In this document: piece after piece, positions 35,130 to 44,073 of the stretch | How positions within the stretch are numbered: position 1 is the first letter of the stretch | Layout: every line of letters begins with the position of its first letter | Source: CAZMBI01 sp964564675 | GTDB lineage: Bacteria > Pseudomonadota > Alphaproteobacteria > Rickettsiales > UBA3002 | Reading direction: 5' to 3' | Length of the DNA: 64,000 nt | Assembly (NCBI GenBank): GCA_964564675.1 | Contig: CAZMBI010000004.1 | Span: 1 to 64,000 of the forward strand | Made by a program: the position numbers and the translations under genes | The notes under the pieces: model-generated | Seen by the model: the letters and a program-made list of their open reading frames with translations, nothing else | What the model was told of the DNA's origin: nothing | The model's database searches: none

Positions 35130-36218
35130 ATGCCCTTAGCCGTGAAACCCTATCTGGAGGCGATTACGCCGTATATCGGCGGCAAAACCTGGGCCGCCGG
35201 CGATCGGCCGGTGATTAAGCTCTCCTCGAATGAAAACCCGTTCGGGCCGAGTCCGCAGGCGATCACGGCCTTCCGGCAGGCCAGCGATCAGTTGCACCGC
35301 TATCCCGAAGACAGCGCCACCACCCTGCGCGAGGCGCTGGCGGCGCAGCACGGCATCGCAGCCGAACAGATTATCGGCGGCGCCGGGTCCGACGAAGTCA
35401 TCGGTATGATCGTGCATGCCTATGCCGGTCCGGGTGATGAGGTCATCTTCACCGAACACGCCTTTTTGATGTATCGTATTTACACGCAGCTGTTCGGCGC
35501 CACGCCGGTGGCGGTGCCGGAAACAAACCTGACCGCCGATGTCGACGCCATACTCGCCGCAGTGACCAAGCGCACGCGCATCGTGTTTCTGGCCAATCCC
35601 AACAACCCGACCGGCAGCTACTTGCCCGCCGACGAACTGGCGCGCCTGCGTGAATCGCTACCGCCAGATGTGCTGCTGGTGATCGACGGCGCCTATCACG
35701 AATATGTCGACGCCGCGGACTATTACGACGGGCGATTGTTCGTGGAGGAGGGCACCGCCACCGTGCTCACCCGCACGTTCTCGAAAATTTATGGCCTGCC
35801 CGCCCTGCGGCTGGGCTGGGGTTATGGCCCGCCGGGCATCATCAACGACCTGTACAAGGTACGCGAACCGTTCAACATCACCCAGCCCGCCATCGCCGCT
35901 GGCATCGCCGCGCTGGCCGACAGCGCGCACATCACTGAATGCGCGCGCATCAACCGCGAACAGCGCGGCTGGCTGCACGAGCAGGTGGGCGCGCTGGGGT
36001 TGACGGCATCGCCGTCGCAGGGCAATTTCATCCTAATGCACTGTCCGGACACCGCCGGCCTGCGCCCCAGCGAGCTTAGCGCCGCCCTGCTGGATGCCGG
36101 CGTCATCGTGCGTGAGGTTGCGCGTTATGGCCTGCCGCACGGCCTGCGGGTCAGTGTCGGCACGCCGGCGGAAAACCAGGCGTTCATCACCGCGTTGAAG
36201 GAATGTGTGGGCCGATGA
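35130..36218 (+). CDS. hisC: Histidinol-phosphate/aromatic aminotransferase
   Basis: A PLP-dependent class I/II aminotransferase of 362 aa. The N-terminus has the hallmark KLSSNENPFGPSP near 31. NPNNPTGSY near 157 and the Schiff-base lysine in TRTFSKIYGLPALRLGWGYG near 220 complete the family pattern. Set between chorismate mutase and tyrA, it probably transaminates prephenate or phenylpyruvates, besides or instead of histidinol phosphate. The ATG is 10 bp after the upstream stop. Confidence 0.93.
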   Translation: MPLAVKPYLEAITPYIGGKTWAAGDRPVIKLSSNENPFGPSPQAITAFRQASDQLHRYPEDSATTLREALAAQHGIAAEQIIGGAGSDEVIGMIVHAYAGPGDEVIFTEHAFLMYRIYTQLFGATPVAVPETNLTADVDAILAAVTKRTRIVFLANPNNPTGSYLPADELARLRESLPPDVLLVIDGAYHEYVDAADYYDGRLFVEEGTATVLTRTFSKIYGLPALRLGWGYGPPGIINDLYKVREPFNITQPAIAAGIAALADSAHITECARINREQRGWLHEQVGALGLTASPSQGNFILMHCPDTAGLRPSELSAALLDAGVIVREVARYGLPHGLRVSVGTPAENQAFITALKECVGR

Positions 36219-37372
36219 GCGAACCGGTATTTTCCCATGCGCTGATTGTCGGCCTCGGCCAGATGGGCGCGTCGCTGGGCCTGGCGCTCAGGCGCGGCGG
36301 GCTGGTGCACACCATCAGCGGTTATGACCTGCATCCCGATCACAGCGCGACCGCCTTGTCCATCGAGGCGATCGACCATCTCGCACCCACGCTGGAGCAG
36401 GCCGCGCCGCAGGCCGATCTCATCATTTTATGCACGCCCGTGGGCGCCTATGCCGGCATCGTGCAGGTGTTACAGCCGCTCGTTCGGGCCGGCGCCATTG
36501 TCACCGATATCGGCTCGATCAAAGCGCAGGCCATACGCGACATCACGCCCTATCTGCCGGCGGAAACCATACTGGTGCCCTCGCATCCGATTGCCGGCAG
36601 CGAGCAGGTCGGCCCGCAACATGCGCGCGCAGACTTTTTCGACCGGCATCTGTTTTTGATCACCCCGGTGGATGAACGCCATGAAGACGCTATCACCCGT
36701 ATCGGCGAGCTGTGGCGTTCCACCGGCGCCGCGGTGGAGGTGATGAGCGCTGAGCTGCATGATCAGATCTATGCCTATATGTCGCATCTGCCGCAGTTGC
36801 TGGCCTTTGCCGCCGCCCCCGTGCTGGACACGGTGGGCATGCGCGTCAGCGGGGACGATACCCTGTTTAAGCGCTTTGTGCGCATCGGCCGCTCCGATCC
36901 GGAAATGTGGCACGACATCATGCTGGAAAACGCCGACAATATCGTCGCCGCGGCGGCGCAGTTGCGCCATGTCCTCGCACACATGCAGGACGAACTGCGC
37001 AGCGGCACCGCCGGCGCCGAGTTGCCCGCGGCGGAGCAGATGCCACGCCTTGTCAAGCAGGCCTGGCCGAAATTACTGGCCTCGGCGCTGGTCAACAGCG
37101 TCCAGCTCGCCGAACGCCAGTTTGAGCGCAAGCTCGCGCGCTATGCCGCCGGCGGCTTTATCGACGTGTCGTGCCCGGCGACCGAATCGCCCGAACCGGA
37201 CCTCGAACTGGTCTCGCAATATGCCAGCTTTATCGCCGATTTACTGGCGGCCTATCTTAGCGAACATGACCGCATCATCGGCGCGCTGGAAGCCGGCGAC
37301 GCCCCAGCCCTGCTGTCGCATCTGGCGACCGCGCAGGCCTCCGCCAAGCGGCTGATCGCCACAGTGCATTAA
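36215..37372 (+). CDS. tyrA: Prephenate/arogenate dehydrogenase
   Basis: NAD(P)-dependent oxidation of prephenate or arogenate toward tyrosine. The 385-aa product has the Rossmann motif GLGQMGASLGLALRRGG near 11. The catalytic-site HPIAGSEQVGPQHARADFF is near 130, and SHLPQLLAFA follows near 190. The C-terminal third is extended relative to a minimal TyrA. The ATG overlaps the hisC stop (ATGA), so the three genes form one operon. Confidence 0.95.
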   Translation: MSEPVFSHALIVGLGQMGASLGLALRRGGLVHTISGYDLHPDHSATALSIEAIDHLAPTLEQAAPQADLIILCTPVGAYAGIVQVLQPLVRAGAIVTDIGSIKAQAIRDITPYLPAETILVPSHPIAGSEQVGPQHARADFFDRHLFLITPVDERHEDAITRIGELWRSTGAAVEVMSAELHDQIYAYMSHLPQLLAFAAAPVLDTVGMRVSGDDTLFKRFVRIGRSDPEMWHDIMLENADNIVAAAAQLRHVLAHMQDELRSGTAGAELPAAEQMPRLVKQAWPKLLASALVNSVQLAERQFERKLARYAAGGFIDVSCPATESPEPDLELVSQYASFIADLLAAYLSEHDRIIGALEAGDAPALLSHLATAQASAKRLIATVH

Positions 37373-37387
37373 GGCACGGCAACATCA

Positions 37388-38041
37388 TCACGCCAAGGCT
37401 TTGCTGATCAGCGACTGCAAATCCTCATGGTTACGCACGTGATGGCGAAAGGGAAACCCGAGATAATGTCCGTCATCCGTATCGACCGCGCCGTATAACA
37501 CCGGCGTCGTGCCGGTATTTTGTGCGCATTCCAGATCAATAATCGTATCGCCGATGAACCACACCGCTTCGCCTGGCGTCACGGAACTGGTCTGCAAAGC
37601 CAGCTGCACCGGGGCCGGGTGCGGCTTGTCATATTCGGCATCATCGGCGCCGACCACCATGTCAAAATAAGCTTCCCAGCCCAGATGCACCAGCTCCTGT
37701 CGCAGATTGACCCCACGTTTATTGCTGACCACCGCCACATATACCGGCTGCTCACGCACCATCTGCAACATCGCCTCGGCGCCTTCCAACGCCCGCAGAT
37801 TACGCAGATGAATCGAACGGTAATAGTCCTGATAGGTTTGCGCCGCCTCTTCCCAGCGCTTTCCGAACAGTACGGGAAAGGCCTCGCGCATCGATTGTTT
37901 CACTTCCGCCTTGACCTGCGCCAGCGACCATTCGGGGTGCTCCATGCGGCGCAGCGTATGATTCAGCGCCTCGTGAATCGTCGGCCAGGTATCAACCAGC
38001 GTATTGTCCCAGTCGAACAACAGGGCTTGGGGCTTTGTCAT
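37388..38041 (-). CDS. HAD-family phosphatase (phosphoglycolate phosphatase-like)
   Basis: A 217-aa hydrolase with HAD motif I LLFDWDNTLVDT (nucleophile Asp), motif II VVSNKRG, the Lys in YDKPHPAPV and motif IV FIGDTIIDLECA. A helical cap between motifs I and II is of the Gph type. The substrate is not certain. Convergent with tyrA. Confidence 0.88.
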   Translation of the reverse strand: MTKPQALLFDWDNTLVDTWPTIHEALNHTLRRMEHPEWSLAQVKAEVKQSMREAFPVLFGKRWEEAAQTYQDYYRSIHLRNLRALEGAEAMLQMVREQPVYVAVVSNKRGVNLRQELVHLGWEAYFDMVVGADDAEYDKPHPAPVQLALQTSSVTPGEAVWFIGDTIIDLECAQNTGTTPVLYGAVDTDDGHYLGFPFRHHVRNHEDLQSLISKALA

Positions 38042-38091
38042 AATAGATTACACTTTCTTTCTGTTTTCCTCGTGACACTCACCACAGCGCG

Positions 38092-38958
38092 CTATGCCGG
38101 CCGCTTTCCCGTTTGCCGCCGGACCGCTTCGTCAAACGCTTCCATCAGCCGGCCGGTTACCGGTCCGGGCGCACCATCCCCCACCGGTTGGTCGTCCACG
38201 GCCACCACCGGCGTGATAAATGCCGAACAGCTCGATTGGAAGGCCTCCCGCGCCTGTGCAATATCGGCAAGGGTAAAGCCGTGTTCCCTGACTGGGATAC
38301 CCAACTCGCGGGCCAGCTGCAAGGTACGTCTGCGGCGCACCCCTCCCAGAATATGCGTATCCGCCGGATGCGTATGCACCACGCCGGCCGCATCGACCAG
38401 ATAGGCATTGGCCAGCGTGCCTTCGGTGACCACCCCATCGCGCACCTGCCAGGTTTCTTTCGCGCCGGCGCGGTGGCTTTCCATCCGCGCCATCACATTG
38501 GGCAACAGCGCAATCGTTTTGATATCACAGCGCGCCCAGCGTAGATCGGGGCGTGTGATCACGCGCACGCCCTCGGCGCGCTCCTGCGCAGTGCGCAACC
38601 GCGTCGGCAACAGCGACAGGCTAAGCACCGGTTTGATCGCGTCCGGATAGACATGCGCCCGGCGCGCCACGCCACGTGTCACCTGAATATAGATGACCGT
38701 ATCGCAGCGCCGGTTACGGCGCATCAACTCGCCGATGACCTGCCGCAACGCGGCCTCACTCATCGGCCGGGCAATATCCAGCTCGCGCAGCGACCGCTCC
38801 AGCCGTTCAAAATGCCACGCACCGTCAATCAACACCCCACCCATCGCCGCCATGGCTTCATAAACGCCGTCGGCGAACTGATAGCCGCGATCCTCCATCG
38901 CCACGGCGGCCTGGGCGACAGGCACATAACGGCCGGAAACATAGGCAATACGCGTCAT
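38092..38958 (-). CDS. D-amino-acid aminotransferase (PLP fold type IV)
   Basis: A 288-aa aminotransferase related to D-alanine aminotransferase and branched-chain aminotransferases. It opens with YVSGRYVPVAQAAVAMEDRGYQFADGVYE. The PLP lysine is in RCDIKTIALLPNVMA near 145, and VTEGTLANAYLVD and LGGVRRRRTLQLA follow. The RGYQFADGVYE loop favours the Dat subgroup, which makes D-glutamate/D-alanine for the wall. The inner ATG at 38958 fits the family start better than 38994. Confidence 0.9.
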   Translation of the reverse strand: MTRIAYVSGRYVPVAQAAVAMEDRGYQFADGVYEAMAAMGGVLIDGAWHFERLERSLRELDIARPMSEAALRQVIGELMRRNRRCDTVIYIQVTRGVARRAHVYPDAIKPVLSLSLLPTRLRTAQERAEGVRVITRPDLRWARCDIKTIALLPNVMARMESHRAGAKETWQVRDGVVTEGTLANAYLVDAAGVVHTHPADTHILGGVRRRRTLQLARELGIPVREHGFTLADIAQAREAFQSSCSAFITPVVAVDDQPVGDGAPGPVTGRLMEAFDEAVRRQTGKRPA

Positions 38959-39005
38959 GCACGCTGCATACGGCAAAACCGCTGCTGAAATCAACTGAAT
39001 TAGTT

Positions 39006-39076
39006 TTTCAGTTGTCAGTTGTCAGTTGTCAGTAAAATGATTTTTAAGACTGACGACTGACCACGGACGACTGAGC
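39006..39076. repeat. TTGTCAG heptamer repeat at the epimerase 3' end
   Basis: CAGTTGTCAGTTGTCAGTTGTCAGT (three TTGTCAG units) is followed by the inverted words GACTGACGACTGACCACGGACGACTGAG. The word matches the cyanobacterial STRR2-type unit TTGTCAGT. The stop codon and last about 11 codons of the epimerase lie inside it. Confidence 0.85.
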
Positions 39077-40093
39077 ATTCGTAACATACCACGCCACCGT
39101 CTGCTGCAGCCCCTCATCCAGCGACTGCGGCGGCTGCCAGCTGAGCAACGTCTGCGCCTTGTGGGTATCAATGCGCAGCGAACTGCAGATACTGTGATAA
39201 AACCGTTCCTTGCGCAACAGCCGCGCGCCGATCTGGAGTATCCATACCGGCACCGGCACCAGTCGCGTGCGCACGCCCATGGCGCCGGCCACTTTACGAA
39301 TCAGCGCCGGGGTAGAAACCGCCTGCCCGTCCGCGGCAAGCAACACTTCATTCGCCGCCGCCGGATGATGTATACAGGTGACAATCAGGCTGCACAGATT
39401 GCTCACCGAGATAAAATCGCGGGCATTATCGACCAGCCCGAACGGCAGCGGCTTGCGCCGGGCAATGGCATACATCAGGCGGTGGAAATTAGCTTTCACG
39501 CCCGGCCCATACACCAGCGGCGGGCGCAGAATTACCACTTCCAGCCCTGTCTCATGCGCCACTTGCAGCAATTGCTGTTCAGCTTCCAGCTTAGAGGCGC
39601 TATAGGCGTTGGAGGGATTCGGTGTATCGCTTTCACGCATCGGGTATTGGCTGTAATTGCCCAGCACCCCGATCGTGCTTAAAAATATAAACCGCCTGGC
39701 ACCCGAGGCATGGGCCTGGCGCGCCAGGTTGAGAGTCGCTTCAACATTAATGTGCCGGAAGGTTTTCACCGGATCGGCGACCGATTCGTACAGCACATGC
39801 ACCCGCGCCGCCGTATGCACCACCGCCTGCACGCCGGCCAGCGCCGCCCGCCAGTCGGTGGCCCCGTCGATATCACCCATGGCGAAGGTCCGCGCCGCGG
39901 GCTGCTCGGCCACGCGCACCACGCGGTGCACGCCATAGCCCGCCGCCTCCAGCCAGCGGCTGACATGGGAGCCGATAAAGCCGCTGGCGCCGGTTACCAA
40001 TATGGTTCCCTCCCCCTTCAGGGGGAGGGTTGGGGAGGGGGTGGCACCCTCCCCCTGCCCCCTCCCTAAAGGGAGGGGGTTTTTATCCTCCAT
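39044..40093 (-). CDS. NAD-dependent epimerase/dehydratase with repeat-derived ends
   Basis: An extended SDR of 349 aa from the ATG at 40093. The Rossmann motif TGASGFIGSHV lies near 32, and AYSASKLEAEQQL holds the YxxxK pair near 165. It most resembles UDP-glucose 4-epimerase-like or NDP-sugar reductases linked to polysaccharide assembly; the substrate is unknown. Residues 1-28 are encoded by a GA-rich palindrome (40007-40085) and the last about 11 residues by a TTGTCAG repeat, so both termini look repeat-derived. The ATG overlaps the glycosyltransferase stop (TGATG). Confidence 0.85.
   Translation of the reverse strand: MEDKNPLPLGRGQGEGATPSPTLPLKGEGTILVTGASGFIGSHVSRWLEAAGYGVHRVVRVAEQPAARTFAMGDIDGATDWRAALAGVQAVVHTAARVHVLYESVADPVKTFRHINVEATLNLARQAHASGARRFIFLSTIGVLGNYSQYPMRESDTPNPSNAYSASKLEAEQQLLQVAHETGLEVVILRPPLVYGPGVKANFHRLMYAIARRKPLPFGLVDNARDFISVSNLCSLIVTCIHHPAAANEVLLAADGQAVSTPALIRKVAGAMGVRTRLVPVPVWILQIGARLLRKERFYHSICSSLRIDTHKAQTLLSWQPPQSLDEGLQQTVAWYVTNAQSSVVSRQS
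40007..40085. repeat. GA-rich palindromic repeat in the epimerase N-terminus
   Basis: CTCCCCCTTCAGGGGGAGGG followed by TTGGGGAGGGGG, then the mirror CCCTCCCCC...CCCTCCCTAAAGGGAGGGGG. Two hairpins sit head to head. Similar sequence lies inside coaBC (41510-41615). It encodes a Pro/Gly/Glu-rich peptide in frame. Confidence 0.85.
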
Positions 40094-40878
40094 CACCACC
40101 ATTTCCACCCCCATTTCCGGTAATGATACCTCATCGATTGCAGCATCACCTTGAACAACCGCCAGCTCTGATGCGACCCGCGCGCCCAGTGATGGGTGAT
40201 GACCGCTGCGGGCGTATAGACGACGCGATAGCCCGCCTGGCGCAGGCGGATAGAGATATCGGCATCTTCCAGATACATGAAATAGCCTTCATCAAAGCCG
40301 CCGATGCGCTCCAGCGCCTCGCGGCGAAACAGCATGCAGCAGCCGCTGGCAAAGGGTACATCCACCTCGTGGTCATAACCGACATCCAGCATGATATAAC
40401 GATCCATCTTGCGCTTAATGAACGGCAGGCGCTGCATGCCGCGCGGCAGGAAGCGCCGGGCGAACAGGTTGAACACCGAGGGCAGGCATTTATTCAGCGG
40501 CTGCAGGCGACCGTCGGGATAGCGCACCTGCGGCACCAGCAGGCCGATTGCCGGGTCTTCGTCCATACGCGCCGCCATCGCCTCAAGCGCCCCCTCGTGA
40601 ATCACCACGTCGGGGTTGAGCACCAGATGATAATCCGCCGGCGGTGCCTGTCGCCAGCCGACATTATGGCCGAACCCGAAACCCTTATTGGCGCCGCTGT
40701 CGATAACCGGGCAATTGATCGACTGGCCCAGCTGCGCGCGATACGCCAGCCCGGAATCATTATCGACCACATGCACGTGATGCGCCAGTCGGCAGCGCGC
40801 CAGCGAGTCCAGCGCGGCGCCTAGCTGCTCTAGGTCGCTGCGATAGGTGACGATGCAAGCGGTGAGGCGAAGGGACAT
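40093..40878 (-). CDS. Family 2 glycosyltransferase (rhamnosyltransferase-like)
   Basis: A GT-A fold transferase of 261 aa. The nucleotide-sugar site starts with ACIVTYRSDLEQLGAALDSL, HVVDNDSG near 37 and GANKGFGFGHNVG near 65. The NPDVV near 88 stands in for the DXD metal site. The acceptor-side FDEGYFMYLEDADISIRLRQAGY near 205 has the catalytic-base ED. Likely adds a sugar to a cell-surface polysaccharide, with the downstream epimerase supplying or modifying its donor. Confidence 0.9.
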   Translation of the reverse strand: MSLRLTACIVTYRSDLEQLGAALDSLARCRLAHHVHVVDNDSGLAYRAQLGQSINCPVIDSGANKGFGFGHNVGWRQAPPADYHLVLNPDVVIHEGALEAMAARMDEDPAIGLLVPQVRYPDGRLQPLNKCLPSVFNLFARRFLPRGMQRLPFIKRKMDRYIMLDVGYDHEVDVPFASGCCMLFRREALERIGGFDEGYFMYLEDADISIRLRQAGYRVVYTPAAVITHHWARGSHQSWRLFKVMLQSMRYHYRKWGWKWW

Positions 40879-40894
40879 GAAAGGCTTATGGTTC

Positions 40895-40963
40895 CTTCAG
40901 GTTTTAGCTTTTAGGTTTTAGGTTTTAGCGCTATTGATTGTCCATTATAACCTAAAACCTGAC
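40895..40963. repeat. TTTTAGG heptamer repeat between glycosyltransferase and coaBC
   Basis: CAGGTTTTAGCTTTTAGGTTTTAGGTTTTAG is followed by inverted CCTAAAACCTGA. It fills the divergent gap, so both promoters must overlap or flank it. The same word reappears at 58493-58533. Confidence 0.85.
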
Positions 40964-40974
40964 ATTTGGAACCG

Positions 40975-42267
40975 ATGCGCCACATTCTCCTGATTATTTC
41001 TGGCAGTATCGCCGCCTATAAGGGCCTGGAGCTGATCCGCCGCGGCCGCGAGCGCGATTATCGCTTCACGCCGGTTCTCACCGCCGGGGCGCAGCAATTC
41101 ATCACTCCGCTGGCCGCCGCGTCGCTGGCCGAGGCGCACTGCTATACCGATTTATTCTCTCTCAAAGACGAAACCGAGATGGGCCATATACGCCTCTCGC
41201 GCGAGGCAGACGCCATCCTGATAGCCCCGGCCTCGGCCGATCTGCTGGCGAAAATGGCGCAGGGACGCTGCGACGATCTGGCCTCCACCGTCTTGCTGGC
41301 CACTGATAAGCCAGTATTCGCCGCGCCGGGGATGAATCATAAAATGTGGGCCCACGCTGCCATGCAGCGCAATCTGCAACAGCTCATTCGTGATGGCGTC
41401 ACCATCATCCAGCCCGAAGCCGGGGCGTTGGCCTGCGGTGAAGTCGGCACCGGGCGCATGGCGGAGGTGATGACGATTCTTGATTTTATGGATGGATATT
41501 TTAAGAACGTTCCCTCCCCCGTTTACGGGGGAGGGTTAGGGAGGGGGGAAAATGACGCTTCGTCTTCCCCCCTCCCATCCTCCCCCCGCAAACGGGGGGA
41601 GGGGGATGCCCCCCTCGCCGGCAAACATGCACTGGTTACGGCGGGGCCGACACGTGAGCCCCTCGACCCGGTGCGCTTTCTCAGTAACCATTCCTCCGGC
41701 AAGCAGGGTTACGCCATTGCCGAAGCGCTGGCGCAGGCCGGCGCGCGAGTGACGCTGGTCAGCGGGCCGACCGCCCTGCCCTGCCCGGCGGGCGTCAGCC
41801 GTATTGACACCATCACCGCCCACGACATGCTGCAGGCATGCGAGCAGGCCCTGCCCGCCGATATCGCCGTGTGCGCCGCAGCGGTCAGCGACTGGCGGTC
41901 AACGCATGAAGAAACCGCAAAAATCAAGAAAATGCCCTCTCCTTCAGGGCAGGCAGGCATGACGCTCAGCCTCACCGAAACCCCCGACATCCTTGCCACC
42001 CTCGCCGCCCATGCGCAGCGCCCGGGGCTGCTCATCGGCTTTGCGGCGGAGACGGAAAACCTGCTGGCGCATGCCCGCGACAAACGTATGCGTAAGGGCT
42101 GCGACTGGATGCTCGCCAACGATGTCAGCCACGGCGTGTTCGGCGAGGAAGAGAATCAGGTCAGTATTATTACCGCTGAGGGCGAGGAGGCGCTGCCGCG
42201 CCAGAGCAAGCAGGTGGTGGCGCAGACGCTGGTGCAGCGAATCGTAGCCGCCGTGCCCGCCTCCTGA
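40975..42267 (+). CDS. coaBC: Phosphopantothenoylcysteine decarboxylase / synthetase
   Basis: A bifunctional CoA enzyme that couples 4'-phosphopantothenate to cysteine, then decarboxylates it. In the 430-aa product the N-terminal flavoprotein domain has ISGSIAAYK near 10, the active-site His in MGHIRLSREAD, FAAPGMN (usually PAMN) and ACGEVGTGRM. The C-terminal synthetase domain has TAGPTREPLDPVRFLSNHSSGKQGYAIAEA near 223 and AAAVSDWR. The linker (about 178-214) is a Pro/Ser/Gly/Arg-rich stretch encoded by palindromic repeats. An ATG at 40975 is preferred over a TTG at 40966. Confidence 0.96.
   Translation: MRHILLIISGSIAAYKGLELIRRGRERDYRFTPVLTAGAQQFITPLAAASLAEAHCYTDLFSLKDETEMGHIRLSREADAILIAPASADLLAKMAQGRCDDLASTVLLATDKPVFAAPGMNHKMWAHAAMQRNLQQLIRDGVTIIQPEAGALACGEVGTGRMAEVMTILDFMDGYFKNVPSPVYGGGLGRGENDASSSPLPSSPRKRGEGDAPLAGKHALVTAGPTREPLDPVRFLSNHSSGKQGYAIAEALAQAGARVTLVSGPTALPCPAGVSRIDTITAHDMLQACEQALPADIAVCAAAVSDWRSTHEETAKIKKMPSPSGQAGMTLSLTETPDILATLAAHAQRPGLLIGFAAETENLLAHARDKRMRKGCDWMLANDVSHGVFGEEENQVSIITAEGEEALPRQSKQVVAQTLVQRIVAAVPAS
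41510..41615. repeat. GA-rich palindromes inside coaBC
   Basis: CCCTCCCCCGTTTACGGGGGAGGG, then TTAGGGAGGGG, then after a short spacer the mirror CCCCCTCCC...CCCCCGCAAACGGGGGGAGGG. Two hairpin units in inverted order add about 36 codons in frame between the two catalytic domains. Confidence 0.85.
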
Positions 42268-42277
42268 GCCGATGCCA

Positions 42278-42847
42278 TCAGGCGGTCATGCCCATGCTGC
42301 GACCGCCTCTCGTCAGTCCCGCGGTGAGCCCATGCCCAAGCTCCTGGGCCTCGGTCATATTGGGGCTCGGATTATTGGGATCAAGTTCCACGCCCGCTTC
42401 CAACATACATGCCCCACAGGCTTTGGCCTCTTCCGGAGGCTTGCCGCCGAACAGCCCGCTCAGCGCCGCTGCCGCACCCATCATCATCTGCTGGTGTTCG
42501 GCAGGTCCTTTTTTGGCTTCTATAAGTGAGGCTTTAACTCCCTCTAAATACGCAGGTACGCGCACCCCTTCTGCGCTTGCCGAGCTCGCCGCCATCGAAA
42601 TCTGCTCTACGACACGGTTAACTTCTTCTACTGCGGCCTCAACATTCTCCCGGGTGGCTGGCCGTGCCCGTATCTGCACGGCTTCAAATGCGGCGTCGCG
42701 AGCAAATCCGGGAAGCGCGGCACCGGCACCGTCAAATAACTGTTGTATCTGTTGCTGACTGAGTTCAGTTGTATTTTCCGAATAGCCCCAGCCAGCGCCG
42801 GGCGTCATGCCAGGTCCTCCATTCTGCTGTACGGGCGTTAATGCCAT
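42278..42847 (-). CDS. Hypothetical protein
   Basis: A 189-aa protein without a family I recognise. Residues 1-25 are Gly/Pro-rich; 28-160 are helical and Ala-rich (QQQIQQLFDGAGAALPGF, ENVEAAVEEVNRVVEQISMAASS, EHQQMMMGAAAALSGLF). A CGAC pair sits near 142. No signal peptide. It lies between coaBC (convergent, 10 bp apart) and prs. Codon use looks like that of its neighbours. Confidence 0.65.
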   Translation of the reverse strand: MALTPVQQNGGPGMTPGAGWGYSENTTELSQQQIQQLFDGAGAALPGFARDAAFEAVQIRARPATRENVEAAVEEVNRVVEQISMAASSASAEGVRVPAYLEGVKASLIEAKKGPAEHQQMMMGAAAALSGLFGGKPPEEAKACGACMLEAGVELDPNNPSPNMTEAQELGHGLTAGLTRGGRSMGMTA

Positions 42848-42984
42848 AATTTACCTACACTCCTCCATCCTCCAGAATAGCAGGCAAAGGTTACGATTGT
42901 GTTACGATTGGGACAGCAGGGCGCTAATTTATGCCATGAAATCAACAAACATAGCGCCAGTTCAGAACGCCGGGCCACGCTGGC

Positions 42985-43920
42985 TCAGTCGAACAGGCTG
43001 GAAACGGAGGTTTCCTCACTGATCCGGCGGATGCCTTCGGCCAATAGCGGGGCGACCGTGACCACGCGGATATTCTCCGAGGCCTTGACTTCCGGCGTGG
43101 TGGCAATGGTATCAGAAATCACCAGCGATTCCAGGCAGGAATTGCCCACCCGCTTGACGGCATCGCCCGACAGCACCCCGTGCGTCACATAGGCCGAGAC
43201 CGACTTGGCGCCCTTGTCTTTTAAGGCCTGCGCCGCGTTGCACAAGGTGCCCGCCGAATCGACGATATCATCGAGCAGCACGCAATGGCGGTCGCGGATT
43301 TCGCCGATAATATTCATCACTTCCGAATCGCCGGCGCGTTCGCGGCGTTTATCAACAATCGCCAGATCGCAATGCAGGCGGCTGGCCAGCGCCCGCGCGC
43401 GCACCACCCCGCCGACATCGGGGGAGACGATCACCAGCTCGTTGGGATCGGGGTATTGATTGCGCATATCGGCGATAATCACCGGCCGCACGAAGAGGTG
43501 ATCAAGCGGAATGTCGAAAAATCCCTGAATCTGCCCGGCATGCAGATCGAGCGTTAAAATCCGGTCGGCCCCGGCGGAGGTGATGATATTGGCGATCAGC
43601 TTGGCGGAAATCGGCGTGCGCGGACCGGGTTTACGGTCCTGCCGGGCATAGCCGAAATAGGGAATCACCGCCGTCACCCGCCGCGCCGAGGCGCGTTTGA
43701 GCGCATCCAGACAGATCAGCAGCTCCATGATATGGTCGTTGGCCGGGTAAGACGTCGACTGGATCAAAAACACGTCTTCCCCGCGCACATTCTCCTTGAT
43801 CTCAACAAAAATTTCCATATCGGAAAAACGCCGCACGCTGGCATCGGTCAGCGGCACGCCGAGATAGTCGGAGACGGCCTGGGCCAATGGCAGGTTACTG
43901 TTGGCGGCTAATAGCTTCAT
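42985..43920 (-). CDS. prs: Ribose-phosphate pyrophosphokinase
   Basis: Makes PRPP from ribose 5-phosphate and ATP for nucleotides, histidine and tryptophan. The 311-aa product shows [24 protein letters not shown] near 33, [11 protein letters not shown] near 92, [19 protein letters not shown] near 125 and the PRPP loop [17 protein letters not shown] near 215. The ATG at 43920 gives the standard N-terminus; a longer frame to 44019 is not coding-like. Confidence 0.97.
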   Translation of the reverse strand: MKLLAANSNLPLAQAVSDYLGVPLTDASVRRFSDMEIFVEIKENVRGEDVFLIQSTSYPANDHIMELLICLDALKRASARRVTAVIPYFGYARQDRKPGPRTPISAKLIANIITSAGADRILTLDLHAGQIQGFFDIPLDHLFVRPVIIADMRNQYPDPNELVIVSPDVGGVVRARALASRLHCDLAIVDKRRERAGDSEVMNIIGEIRDRHCVLLDDIVDSAGTLCNAAQALKDKGAKSVSAYVTHGVLSGDAVKRVGNSCLESLVISDTIATTPEVKASENIRVVTVAPLLAEGIRRISEETSVSSLFD

Positions 43921-44073
43921 GGTGAGCGTCCTCGTGATGGTTATGGTGATCGCTGTGTTAGCAGTGCCACCCGCACTTGTAAACGCTTTCTGCGTCCCGC
44001 GGCAACACAGAAGCCGCATGACTTGCCGCAGCGGGCGGATTACAGTATGGAACTATTACAAAGTGAGGCAGGG

